32,492 nt of DNA, taken from assembly GCA_001770175.1 (NCBI GenBank), contig MEQK01000054.1, forward strand, positions 1-32,492. Reading direction: 5' to 3'. The notes beneath the pieces were generated by a model. It did no database searches. It saw only the letters and a program-made list of their open reading frames with translations, and was not told where the DNA came from. Made by a program: the position numbers and the translations under genes. This DNA is from Bdellovibrionales bacterium RIFOXYD1_FULL_55_31. GTDB lineage: Bacteria > Bdellovibrionota > UBA1018. Below, in pieces: positions 25,018 through 32,180 of this stretch (position 1 is the first letter of the stretch; each line of letters opens with the position of its first letter).

Positions 25018-27872
25018 CAGTGAATGGCCTCCTGGCAGCGACTGCAGAGTTCCGGATGTGACTCGGATTCGCCCACCGTTTTCGAATAGACCCAGCACCT
25101 GGCGCATTTTTCGCCGGATACCCGTGTGACCGTTGCTACCACCGGCTCGGCTCCCGCAGGGGCAGAGGTCAGCTCCAGCTCGCTCACAAGAAACAGCCGT
25201 CCGAGATCCTCGCGTGTTGATGACAGGTTCTGCCGGATCGCGGGTTCCACGGCCAGCGTAACCTTGGCTTCACGCGGATGGCCGATCGTCTTCTCTTTTC
25301 GCGCTTCTTCAAGCGCCTTGAGTACGATTTCACGAACATCCCAAATTTTTGCGAACACTTCTTCGAGCTTCGGATCGCTCCAGGGTTTCAATTCCGTTTC
25401 AGAGGGAAATTCTCCGAGGAACACGGACTCCGGCCGCCGCTCGCGCTTCGGCATGTAGCCCCAGATTTCCTCGGCCGTAAAGGACAGAATCGGCGCGATC
25501 GAGCGCGTCAGGGCGTCGCAGATCAGCCACATGGCGGTCTGGGCAGAGCGTCGTTCGGGAGAGCTCTTTCCAGCCGTGTAGAGGCGGTCCTTCAAAATGT
25601 CGAAATAGACGGCCGAAAGATCGGTCGAGCAGAAGTTCACGAGTTGCTGATAGACTTGGTGGAACTCGTACGACTCGTAGGCGGAATGGATTTTTTCGAG
25701 CACCACGGATGAGCGGGCTAGCGCCCAGCGATCAAGGTCGCCCAGCTGATTCAGGCTGACGAGGTCCTTGTCCGGGTTGAAGTCGTAGAGATTGCCGAGG
25801 AGAAAGCGGATCGTGTTACGGATCTTCCTGTAGCTTTCGGAGACCCGCTCCAGGCTTTCCATCGAGAAGTTAACGTCATTACGGTAATCCTCGAGTACGA
25901 CCCAGAGGCGCAGGATTTCGGCGCCATGAGTTTTCATGAGGTCGAGGGGAGAGGTGACGTTCCCCTTTGATTTGGACATTTTCTTTCCGGACTTGTCGTT
26001 GACAAAGCCGTGGGTGAGAACGGTCCGGAACGGCGCCTTCCCGCGAGTTGCGACTCCGGTCAAGAGCGAGGTCTGAAACCAACCGCGGTGCTGATCGCTT
26101 CCTTCGAGATACAGATCGGCCGGCCAGCCGAGGTCACGCTTTTCGCAGACCGCGGCATGACTGACTCCCGAGTCGAACCAAACGTCGAGAATATCGCGTT
26201 CTTTTTTGAACTTTGTCCCTTGGCAATTCGAACATTTCGTTCCGACGGGAACGAGCTTCTCGGCGGGTTCCGTGAACCAGATGTCGACGCCCTTTGCCTC
26301 GATCTGATCGGCCATGGCGTTGAAAACACCCTGATCCGCTTTTGGTTCATTGCATGACTCGCAATAGAAAACGGTGATCGGCACGCCCCAGGTGCGCTGT
26401 CGCGAGATGCACCAGTCCGGGCGGGATTCGACCATGCCCATGATCCGGTTGATTCCCCAGGATGGAACCCACCGTACTTCCCGGATCGCGGCTTTCGCCC
26501 GATCGCGAAGGGTCATTCCGACTCCCGCGCGCGGCTCCATTCCGATGAACCACTGCGGAGTCGCCCTGAAAATAACTGGAGTATTGCAACGCCAGCAGTG
26601 CGGGTAACTGTGTTCGATGTCGGCCCTGCTGACGAGGTGACCGCCCGCACGGAGCTTTTCAATGATCGGCTCATTCGTTTTGAAAACGAACTGCCCCTGC
26701 ATTTCGGCGAATTCTGTGGTGAACTTGCCTTTGTCGTCGACCGGTGCAGTGGTCCCCAGCCCGTATTTCATGCCGATCTTGTAGTCATCGACGCCATGTC
26801 CCGGCGCCGTGTGGACCGCGCCGGTCCCTGTCTCGAGGGTAACGTGCTCGCCCATCATGATCAGCGAGTTGCGATCGATGAACGGATGCCGCGCATTTTT
26901 GCGGTGAAGCCGCTCGGCCTTGAATGTCAGGAGAGTCGTGGAGGGCTTTTCAAAACCCGCGGCCCTTTCGAAGGATTCTTGAAGACCTTTCGCCACGATC
27001 CAGATTTCCGTGCCTTCGAGTGCGGGCACTTTGATCGCGACATAATCAAATTCAGGATGAAGAGAGATACCGAGATTGGCCGGAAGCGTCCAGGGAGTGG
27101 TCGTCCAGATGATCAGGGATGTTCGGGTCGCGCCCTCGCGGCGGACGATCTCAGCAAGTTCCGGAAACGCCCTGATAGCATCATCCGTCAGATCAAATTT
27201 GACGTAAATCGAAGGGCTCTTTTTATCGGCGTACTCGATTTCCGCTTCGGCGAGGGCTGTCGTGCAGGAGGCGCACCAGTGGACAGGCTTGTTGCCTTTG
27301 TATAGGACCCCGGCCGCCGCGCAGCGCCCCAATTCGCGCACGATAGACGCGACGTAACGCTTATCCATCGTGAGATAGGGATCGTCCCAGTCGCCGAATA
27401 CCTCAAGACGGTTGAACTGCTCTTTTTGAACGGCGATGTATTTCTTCGCGTACTCCCGGCACATCTCACGGAGCTGCGTGATCGGCATGCCCGCTTTGTC
27501 GCGTTTTTGATCGAGAAGCTGCTTTTCCACTCCGAGTTCGATCGGCAAACCATGGCAGTCCCAACCCGGCACGAAGGGCGCTTCGTATCCGCACATATTC
27601 TTGTACTTGATGACGACGTCCTTCAGAACCTTATTGAGCGCGTGGCCGAGATGGATATTGCCGTTTGCATAAGGGGGACCGTCATGGAGCAAGAATCTTC
27701 CGAGCTTTGAGCCGATGTTCTTTTCCACCATGCGATAATAAATCCGATCCCGATGCCACCGCTCGATCATCGGCGGTTCGCGCTCTGGCAGGGATCCGCG
27801 CATCGGGAACTCGGTTTGGGGCAAATTCAGGGTTTTTTTGTAGTCTTCTCCAGCGGTCTTCTTGTCGTTCAT
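25017..27872 (-). CDS. ileS: Isoleucyl-tRNA synthetase IleS
   Basis: Class I synthetase that charges tRNA(Ile). The 951 residues hold the HIGH motif HLGH (74-77, in GNIHLGHALNK), the FVPGWDCHGLPIE block, a CP1 editing domain (about 200-420, with TTPWTLPANLGI and the GTGAVHTAPGHGVDD editing block), the KMSKS motif in GKKMSKSKGN, the anticodon-binding domain, and a C-terminal zinc module CARCW...CSRC. The zinc module and overall plan match the bacterial IleS1 type found in most Gram-negatives. Its stop shares a base with lspA. It follows the HTH-nucleotidyltransferase gene after 15 bases; the ribosome site before ATG is weak. Confidence 0.97.
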   Translation of the reverse strand: MNDKKTAGEDYKKTLNLPQTEFPMRGSLPEREPPMIERWHRDRIYYRMVEKNIGSKLGRFLLHDGPPYANGNIHLGHALNKVLKDVVIKYKNMCGYEAPFVPGWDCHGLPIELGVEKQLLDQKRDKAGMPITQLREMCREYAKKYIAVQKEQFNRLEVFGDWDDPYLTMDKRYVASIVRELGRCAAAGVLYKGNKPVHWCASCTTALAEAEIEYADKKSPSIYVKFDLTDDAIRAFPELAEIVRREGATRTSLIIWTTTPWTLPANLGISLHPEFDYVAIKVPALEGTEIWIVAKGLQESFERAAGFEKPSTTLLTFKAERLHRKNARHPFIDRNSLIMMGEHVTLETGTGAVHTAPGHGVDDYKIGMKYGLGTTAPVDDKGKFTTEFAEMQGQFVFKTNEPIIEKLRAGGHLVSRADIEHSYPHCWRCNTPVIFRATPQWFIGMEPRAGVGMTLRDRAKAAIREVRWVPSWGINRIMGMVESRPDWCISRQRTWGVPITVFYCESCNEPKADQGVFNAMADQIEAKGVDIWFTEPAEKLVPVGTKCSNCQGTKFKKERDILDVWFDSGVSHAAVCEKRDLGWPADLYLEGSDQHRGWFQTSLLTGVATRGKAPFRTVLTHGFVNDKSGKKMSKSKGNVTSPLDLMKTHGAEILRLWVVLEDYRNDVNFSMESLERVSESYRKIRNTIRFLLGNLYDFNPDKDLVSLNQLGDLDRWALARSSVVLEKIHSAYESYEFHQVYQQLVNFCSTDLSAVYFDILKDRLYTAGKSSPERRSAQTAMWLICDALTRSIAPILSFTAEEIWGYMPKRERRPESVFLGEFPSETELKPWSDPKLEEVFAKIWDVREIVLKALEEARKEKTIGHPREAKVTLAVEPAIRQNLSSTREDLGRLFLVSELELTSAPAGAEPVVATVTRVSGEKCARCWVYSKTVGESESHPELCSRCQEAIH

Positions 27873-27887
27873 ATCAAGGCTGCCTTT

Positions 27888-28460
27888 TCACCAGGTGGAA
27901 CCCCAGAGGACGATTCCTTGTGATAGTTTTTGAAAGAGCGCTGGATCACTCTGCTCGATTCCTTCGTACATCTCGGGGGTCCAGACGATCAATTCGATCA
28001 GCTTGCCGAGAGGGTGCCTTCCGGCGACTTTTCTGATTTCCTCGGGCGCTTCCGATACGACGAAAAGGTCATAATCGCTATCAGATCGAGCGCGTCCGAC
28101 GGCGCGACTTCCAAACAGGATTCCTTTGCTTGAGGTGGATTCGAGAAGCTTTTTCAACCCTTCGAGATCGCACATTGCCAAAAAAGTTTTGAGAATTTGA
28201 ACCGAAGTGTTCTCATCCTGCAGCCGAACCGCGCGGTGATTGTCGACGAAATCGACCAGCCCAAGTCCCTGGAGGTCAGTCAGAACGCGCATGATCCCCT
28301 CCGTGCCACCGAGGCCTCGCACTCCCTTCAGTTTCGAAGAAATCACCCTCGGAGTAAACGAGGTCGTGGGCTCTGAAAGCAATAGGCGCATAACCTTTTG
28401 CTCCGGAGTGGAGAAAAACACGGAATCCAAAGTCGGCTGAGGTTTTCTTACGCGGGCCAT
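27888..28460 (-). CDS. HTH-nucleotidyltransferase protein (MNT/Pol-beta-like)
   Basis: A 190-residue protein with an N-terminal winged-helix-like region (about 18-80, with TPRVISSKL and GIMRVLTDLQGLGLVDF) joined to a nucleotidyltransferase domain: GSRAVGRARSDSDYDLFVV (117-135) holds the GS motif and metal-binding D129 and D131; LIELIVW (154-160) may supply the third acidic residue (E156). The domain order, HTH then minimal nucleotidyltransferase, recurs in small MNT-type proteins, some of them antitoxin-associated enzymes that AMPylate partners, but no HEPN partner gene is next to it. The start is ATG at 28460 because GAGGAG precedes it at good spacing; an upstream in-frame start lacks such a site. 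It lies between the EamA gene and ileS. Confidence 0.8.
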   Translation of the reverse strand: MARVRKPQPTLDSVFFSTPEQKVMRLLLSEPTTSFTPRVISSKLKGVRGLGGTEGIMRVLTDLQGLGLVDFVDNHRAVRLQDENTSVQILKTFLAMCDLEGLKKLLESTSSKGILFGSRAVGRARSDSDYDLFVVSEAPEEIRKVAGRHPLGKLIELIVWTPEMYEGIEQSDPALFQKLSQGIVLWGSTW

Positions 28461-28512
28461 AGCTCTCCTCGAAGTTCCTAACATACCGTAAAATGACGCA
28501 TCTTGCACTGGC

Positions 28513-29463
28513 TTATCCGGTGCCGAGCGGGGTTTTGCCGCGATGGGCCAGGTTTTTTCCGCCGAGGCTCAGAAAGGCGACCCCCGCGGACAGAAGGCCC
28601 ATTCCGAGCCATTGCAGGCCGCCAAGGCGTTCGTCAAAGAGTACCCACCCAAAGAGCGCCGAGAAACCGGCATTCATAAGGCCCATGGTGCTGACTTGTC
28701 CCGCCGGAGCGTATCGGTAGGCTTGCGTCATCGTGAATTGCGACCCGGTGGCGAGAACGCCGATGATCAGAAGGCGGACCGCCTCCCCGGTGTTAGGCAA
28801 ATAGAAATCGCGGGCGGCCAGCGGGGCGGAGAGAATGGTCGAGACTGCGACGAAATAGAGCACAATCAGGTTCACACTGACTCGTGCGGTTGCGGCTCTT
28901 ACCGCGACATATGCAAGTCCGCTGAAAACAGCCCCGAAGAGCCCGACGATGATCGCGCCGATCGGGAGAGCGCGTGCTCCAGGCCAGTCCGGACGAAGGA
29001 GGAGGATTAATCCGGCGAAAGCGATCGCGACCGCGATGAGCTGCCAGGGATGGAGTTTTTCCCGAAGAAAAAGCCAGGAAAAAAGAATGACGAAGATCGG
29101 GGAGCACCAGAGCAGCATGACGGCGATTGAGAGCGGCAAATGCGCCATTGCATAGAAGACGCAGCAAAGCCCGCCGAATCCCGCGAGGCCGCGAATCGTC
29201 AAAATGCCCGTGCCCGAGGGGAAGAGCTTCTCGCGTCGGTAGAGGACGATCGCGAGAACCGGAATTAAATTGATGAAGGCTCTAAAGAATACCAGTTCGA
29301 AATGGGGGATCAGACCCGTGAGCTGTTTAACGAACACGGCCATGCATGAGAACGACAGTCCGCTTGCCGTCATCCAGGCTAACGCACGACCGGGATTATC
29401 GGGCGAAGAGGTCCGAGAACCGTTCGTAGGAGACCTTGGTTTCTGAGATTTTTGTTCCGCCAT
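28513..29463 (-). CDS. EamA/DMT-superfamily permease
   Basis: Inner-membrane transporter of the drug/metabolite family, with two EamA repeats and about ten helices in 316 residues. The first repeat starts RALAWMTASGLSFSCMAVFVKQL and has FFRAFINLIPVL; the second holds GLFGAVFSGLAYVAVRA and the family-typical end GFSALFGWVLFDERLGGLQWLGMGLLSAG. Substrate is unknown; relatives export amino acids, nucleotides or other metabolites. The start is uncertain: ATG at 29463 gives a hydrophilic N-terminus and a 68-base overlap with the upstream secreted-protein gene; ATG at 29373 would begin inside the first helix. Neither has a strong ribosome site. The reading frame stays open far upstream, but that part has no relation to the family. 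Confidence 0.85.
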   Translation of the reverse strand: MAEQKSQKPRSPTNGSRTSSPDNPGRALAWMTASGLSFSCMAVFVKQLTGLIPHFELVFFRAFINLIPVLAIVLYRREKLFPSGTGILTIRGLAGFGGLCCVFYAMAHLPLSIAVMLLWCSPIFVILFSWLFLREKLHPWQLIAVAIAFAGLILLLRPDWPGARALPIGAIIVGLFGAVFSGLAYVAVRAATARVSVNLIVLYFVAVSTILSAPLAARDFYLPNTGEAVRLLIIGVLATGSQFTMTQAYRYAPAGQVSTMGLMNAGFSALFGWVLFDERLGGLQWLGMGLLSAGVAFLSLGGKNLAHRGKTPLGTG

Positions 29464-29938
29464 TCCAGACCGTTTCGAAATATTCGCTTTTTCCAGGGGC
29501 AAAATCCGTTTTCGAAACCATGAGAATGGGGCCCATTGCTTGCTGGACTTCGAAAAGCTCCGTCTGACTGTTGTAAAATCCCGTTGCGGCAACCGGGCCA
29601 ATTGCCTCCGCGCCAGCACCGAGTTCGTAGTGGCCGGGAGAATCCTTTTTGGCGCGAATCCAGTAAACCCGGTCATAGTGACGCGCGGCCGACGGATCGT
29701 GTGCAAGTTCTTGGGGGACTTCAGTCCAGTGGTTATGCGAGACCAGGATCCCGTTTTCAACGCGCGACTCCGTAGTCGAGGTAACCAGGAATTTTCGCCC
29801 TGAAATCATGAAGGACTTAGTACCGTGCGCAGTCCAGCGGCCTGTCATACCAGCGAACAGAGGATCGGTTTCGGCGGCAAAGCTTTGCGTTGTCGACAGG
29901 ATCAGCTGAAAAAAAAGAAGCCAGGAAAGCAGACGCAT
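29396..29938 (-). CDS. Small secreted protein, lipocalin-like (unknown function)
   Basis: A 180-residue exported protein; signal peptide MRLLSWLLFFQLILSTTQSFA (cleavage after A21). The mature part begins DPLFAGMTGRWTAHGT and alternates beta strands (KFLVTSTTESRVENGILVSHNHW, KSEYFETVWNGGTKISETKVSYERF), the pattern of a small calycin or DUF1579-like barrel that starts with a GxW motif; here GRW at 33-35. This is resemblance only, and a ligand cannot be named. No lipobox is present. A TTGACG-17-TAAAGC pair ends just before the ATG, so translation may start at or near the 5' end of the mRNA. The EamA gene overlaps its 3' end. Confidence 0.7.
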   Translation of the reverse strand: MRLLSWLLFFQLILSTTQSFAAETDPLFAGMTGRWTAHGTKSFMISGRKFLVTSTTESRVENGILVSHNHWTEVPQELAHDPSAARHYDRVYWIRAKKDSPGHYELGAGAEAIGPVAATGFYNSQTELFEVQQAMGPILMVSKTDFAPGKSEYFETVWNGGTKISETKVSYERFSDLFAR

Positions 29939-29945
29939 CCCAGCG

Positions 29946-29974
29946 GCTTTAACGAGCCGGGTCGTGCTCGTCAA
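29946..29974 (-). promoter_or_regulatory. Candidate sigma-70-type promoter for the minus-strand run
   Basis: On the minus strand TTGACG (29974-29969) is followed by 17 bases and TAAAGC (29951-29946). The -35 box is a 5/6 match, the -10 only 3/6. The expected transcription start falls at about 29939, right at the ATG at 29938, which would give a leaderless message and would agree with the absence of a Shine-Dalgarno there. It would drive the secreted protein, the EamA gene and perhaps the run down to the btuD-like gene. Predicted from boxes only. Confidence 0.3.
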
Positions 29975-30023
29975 GCAGGATTTGCCTGCCGAGGTGGCGT
30001 CCGTTTTGCAACCCTGGCGGCCC

Positions 30024-30845
30024 ATGGAGCGCAGGGCTAGTCTACGAAGGGAAACGCTTGGAAAATGGGGAACGTTAGCGGTTCTTCCGGTTGGAATCGC
30101 GACGATTCTATTCTTTGCCTGTGGCAGGCCCCCTGGGGAGGTTACGCTGGCAAGTGATTCGGCGGGGGCAGTCGAGGTGAATGGAGTAGCGGGATTCGGG
30201 AGTCAGTGCCCCTACGGCACTTTTTCTCGGCCCAACAGTGCCAAGCTGAATCTTTGGGACTGCAATATCGGCCGGAGTTCCGTCGAGCTGGTTGAGCCGC
30301 TTCGGGCGCTCATCTTTCAGGCAGATTGCAAAAAGAAGCTGATCACCGTTCGCACGCTGGATGGAAAACTGGACACTACCTGGGAGGTCATGCCGAACGG
30401 GTCCTTTTTTTTCAGTATTGATGGCGGTACGGCCAAGTTCCGCGACGACGGAGCGGGAAACGCAAACTGTGCCTCGTCAATGAGCACGGATGTTTTTGGC
30501 AAGATCGACTGTGCGAATCGGGACAAGGTCGTCATCAATTTCGAGTCTGTTTGGTGGTTGGGCAAACCCTATACTCCACCGCCGACGGCTCCTGGTCCGG
30601 GCGTCAGTCCCGCCGCAAGCGCAAGTCCGGGAATGCCGGTTCCTATTGCCACTCCGAGTGCTGCTCCAATCGCCGGGCCAGGTCACCCAACGCCAACTCC
30701 GACTTCGATTCGGCCGTCGCCGGTCCCCACGCGCCATGTGCTTTCTTTTGAGCTGCAGGACGCTGTTCGCGAAACAGGCGTGGAATGCAAGCTGCCCAAA
30801 GGCTGCTATTTTTACTCAAGTGCCGTGGTCAGGCAGTGCGAGTAG
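30024..30845 (+). CDS. Putative lipoprotein with proline-rich linker and cysteine-rich domain
   Basis: A 273-residue exported protein. The basic N-terminus MERRASLRRETLGKWG is followed by a hydrophobic segment and FFAC33G, a non-canonical lipobox (Phe at -3 and -2, Ala at -1). The mature protein has a beta-rich domain (about 40-180) with cysteines C62, C80, C102, C149 and C163, then a proline/alanine/serine/threonine-rich linker at about 182-236 (TPPPTAPGPG, PTPTPTSIRPSPVPT), and a short C-terminal unit with C255, C261 and C272. Eight cysteines after the anchor suggest disulfides. I do not recognise the domain. The start taken is ATG at 30024; in-frame GTG codons at 29964 and 29994 would add 20 or 10 residues. 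The stop abuts that of the convergent coiled-coil gene with no spacer. Confidence 0.7.
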   Translation: MERRASLRRETLGKWGTLAVLPVGIATILFFACGRPPGEVTLASDSAGAVEVNGVAGFGSQCPYGTFSRPNSAKLNLWDCNIGRSSVELVEPLRALIFQADCKKKLITVRTLDGKLDTTWEVMPNGSFFFSIDGGTAKFRDDGAGNANCASSMSTDVFGKIDCANRDKVVINFESVWWLGKPYTPPPTAPGPGVSPAASASPGMPVPIATPSAAPIAGPGHPTPTPTSIRPSPVPTRHVLSFELQDAVRETGVECKLPKGCYFYSSAVVRQCE

Positions 30846-31913
30846 TTATTGACCCGCGCCGGCCTGACTCTGTTTCTCGAGTTCCTGTGCTCTTTCGAGA
30901 GTGGGGCCTATGCGTTTACCGGACGCGTCTCTGTAAATGGATTTTGTCTGCTCGGCACCGCGGTTTCTGTCCATCAGCTGCTTGACTTCCGCCGGGATTG
31001 ACGCCGCCTGTTTTGCGCCGCACGCCGCTTGCACGTTGCAGATGTCTTTCATCGCAGTCCCGATCTGCTCCCTGACATACTGGCCCAGTAATGTGTTATC
31101 GAGTTGTTTGTCGAAGGCGAGCTTGAGGCCCGCGAGCTGGAAGTCATTCCATTTTTTCTGACTTTTCAGGACACTCAGGTCGCTCAGAAGAAGCTTGGCG
31201 TCGTAATGGTTTTCTTTCTGTTTTTCGAACATGGCCCGACCGATATCGTGAGCCTGTCGGAGGAGTTGGTCTTTTTCCATGTACGCCCGAAGCTGGTCGA
31301 GAGTCTGAACCGTACCGGGAATTCTGAAGCGAAGCTGGGCGGCTTCGATTTTTGCCCGGGCGGCTTCAGCTTCAGCATTTGCTTTCGCCTGAGTGCTTTC
31401 ATAACTGCGAATGGAGGTCTCAAGGTTGCTCAGCTTTTCCGCTGTTTCGGCGCTTTCTTTTTCATAGCCGACCAGCTTCTTGGTTTCATCAGCGTAGGTT
31501 TTATGCGCGTTCGAGGCGTCCGAGTCAAACATCCGGCCAAAGAACCCTTTTTTTGCGCGATGTTTTGCTTTTAGATCGTATTCGACAAGCGCTTGCTGGT
31601 TTTTAACGGCTTGTTCCTGAAGCTCGGCGTTGAGTTTCGCCGCGTCCGCCCCAAGGCGGGTCTTTGCCGCCCTTTGTGCTTCGAGAGATGAATTGATTTC
31701 AGCTGCTCTTTTGATTAACGCGTTTTGCTCGGCGATTAATTTTTTGTTGTTTTCGATTTCGCTGTTCATGGCTGCTTCGGTCATTCGGGTGAATCCGTCG
31801 GCATAGCTCTCGAAAAGGTATGGTTTTTCGTAGACGATCGGCTTGTCTCCGGCGTTTGCAGCCGCAGCAGCGAGAAAAGCAGAAATGATTCCAAAATTTC
31901 GCAATCTATTCAC
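30846..31913 (-). CDS. Secreted coiled-coil protein of unknown function
   Basis: A 355-residue exported protein. Signal peptide at 1-21 (MNRLRNFGIISAFLAAAAANA). The mature chain is mainly charged helix: long coiled-coil stretches at about 45-120 (EIENNKKLIAEQNALIKRAAEI) and 145-215 (ESAETAEKLSNLETSIRSYESTQ), with a short GFFGRMFDSD loop near 123-132, then a mixed region with a cysteine pair in CNVQAACG. No enzyme motif is seen. Such proteins may brace the periplasm or be stalks of envelope complexes; no partner is apparent. It starts with GTG after GGGGG at short spacing. The gene faces away from the AT-rich region that precedes the edge lipoprotein. Confidence 0.8.
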   Translation of the reverse strand: MNRLRNFGIISAFLAAAAANAGDKPIVYEKPYLFESYADGFTRMTEAAMNSEIENNKKLIAEQNALIKRAAEINSSLEAQRAAKTRLGADAAKLNAELQEQAVKNQQALVEYDLKAKHRAKKGFFGRMFDSDASNAHKTYADETKKLVGYEKESAETAEKLSNLETSIRSYESTQAKANAEAEAARAKIEAAQLRFRIPGTVQTLDQLRAYMEKDQLLRQAHDIGRAMFEKQKENHYDAKLLLSDLSVLKSQKKWNDFQLAGLKLAFDKQLDNTLLGQYVREQIGTAMKDICNVQAACGAKQAASIPAEVKQLMDRNRGAEQTKSIYRDASGKRIGPTLERAQELEKQSQAGAGQ

Positions 31914-32180
31914 GATGACCCCCGATCCTGGTCCAAAGTTTTAGTTCCGAGTCTCTATTTTGAAGTAAACGGTCAGGATTTTCTAGAAATTTTCGATGTC
32001 AAATAACCTGGGTTGGTCTGAACAAATCTTCCATAGAGTCGATTTACGCCGTTAATTTAAAAAAGTTTTTCTAATTGTTAAGGTTTGATTATTATATATC
32101 AATACTGTCTTAGTTCGTTTAGAATTAAATCAGTCGGATATTACGATTTTCTGTACGTTAGCCCGATGGAGTTGATTCAA
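31914..32180. promoter_or_regulatory. AT-rich divergent upstream region
   Basis: These 267 bases lie between two divergent starts and are much more AT-rich than the rest of the window, especially 32,050-32,160. On the minus strand a perfect TTGACA (32002-31997) precedes the coiled-coil gene, but no good -10 lies 16-18 bases downstream. On the plus strand TTGTTA (32075-32080) and TATCAA (32097-32102) are 16 bases apart, a moderate promoter match for the edge lipoprotein. There is an A6 and a T5 tract, but no clear operator repeat and no RNA gene I can recognise. Confidence 0.4.

Noticed and set aside
25018-25107. Longer N-terminus for lspA reaching into ileS
   Set aside because: It adds 30 residues with no family match; the coupled TGATG start at 25017 gives the standard LspA length.
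29464-29760. Extended EamA protein of 415 residues
   Set aside because: The extra 99 residues are basic, low in complexity and lie antiparallel in frame over the secreted-protein gene; no permease has such a leader here.
29964-30023. GTG start for the proline-rich lipoprotein at 29964
   Set aside because: The extra 20 residues sit in front of a good n-region and have no ribosome site; ATG at 30024 gives a normal signal sequence.
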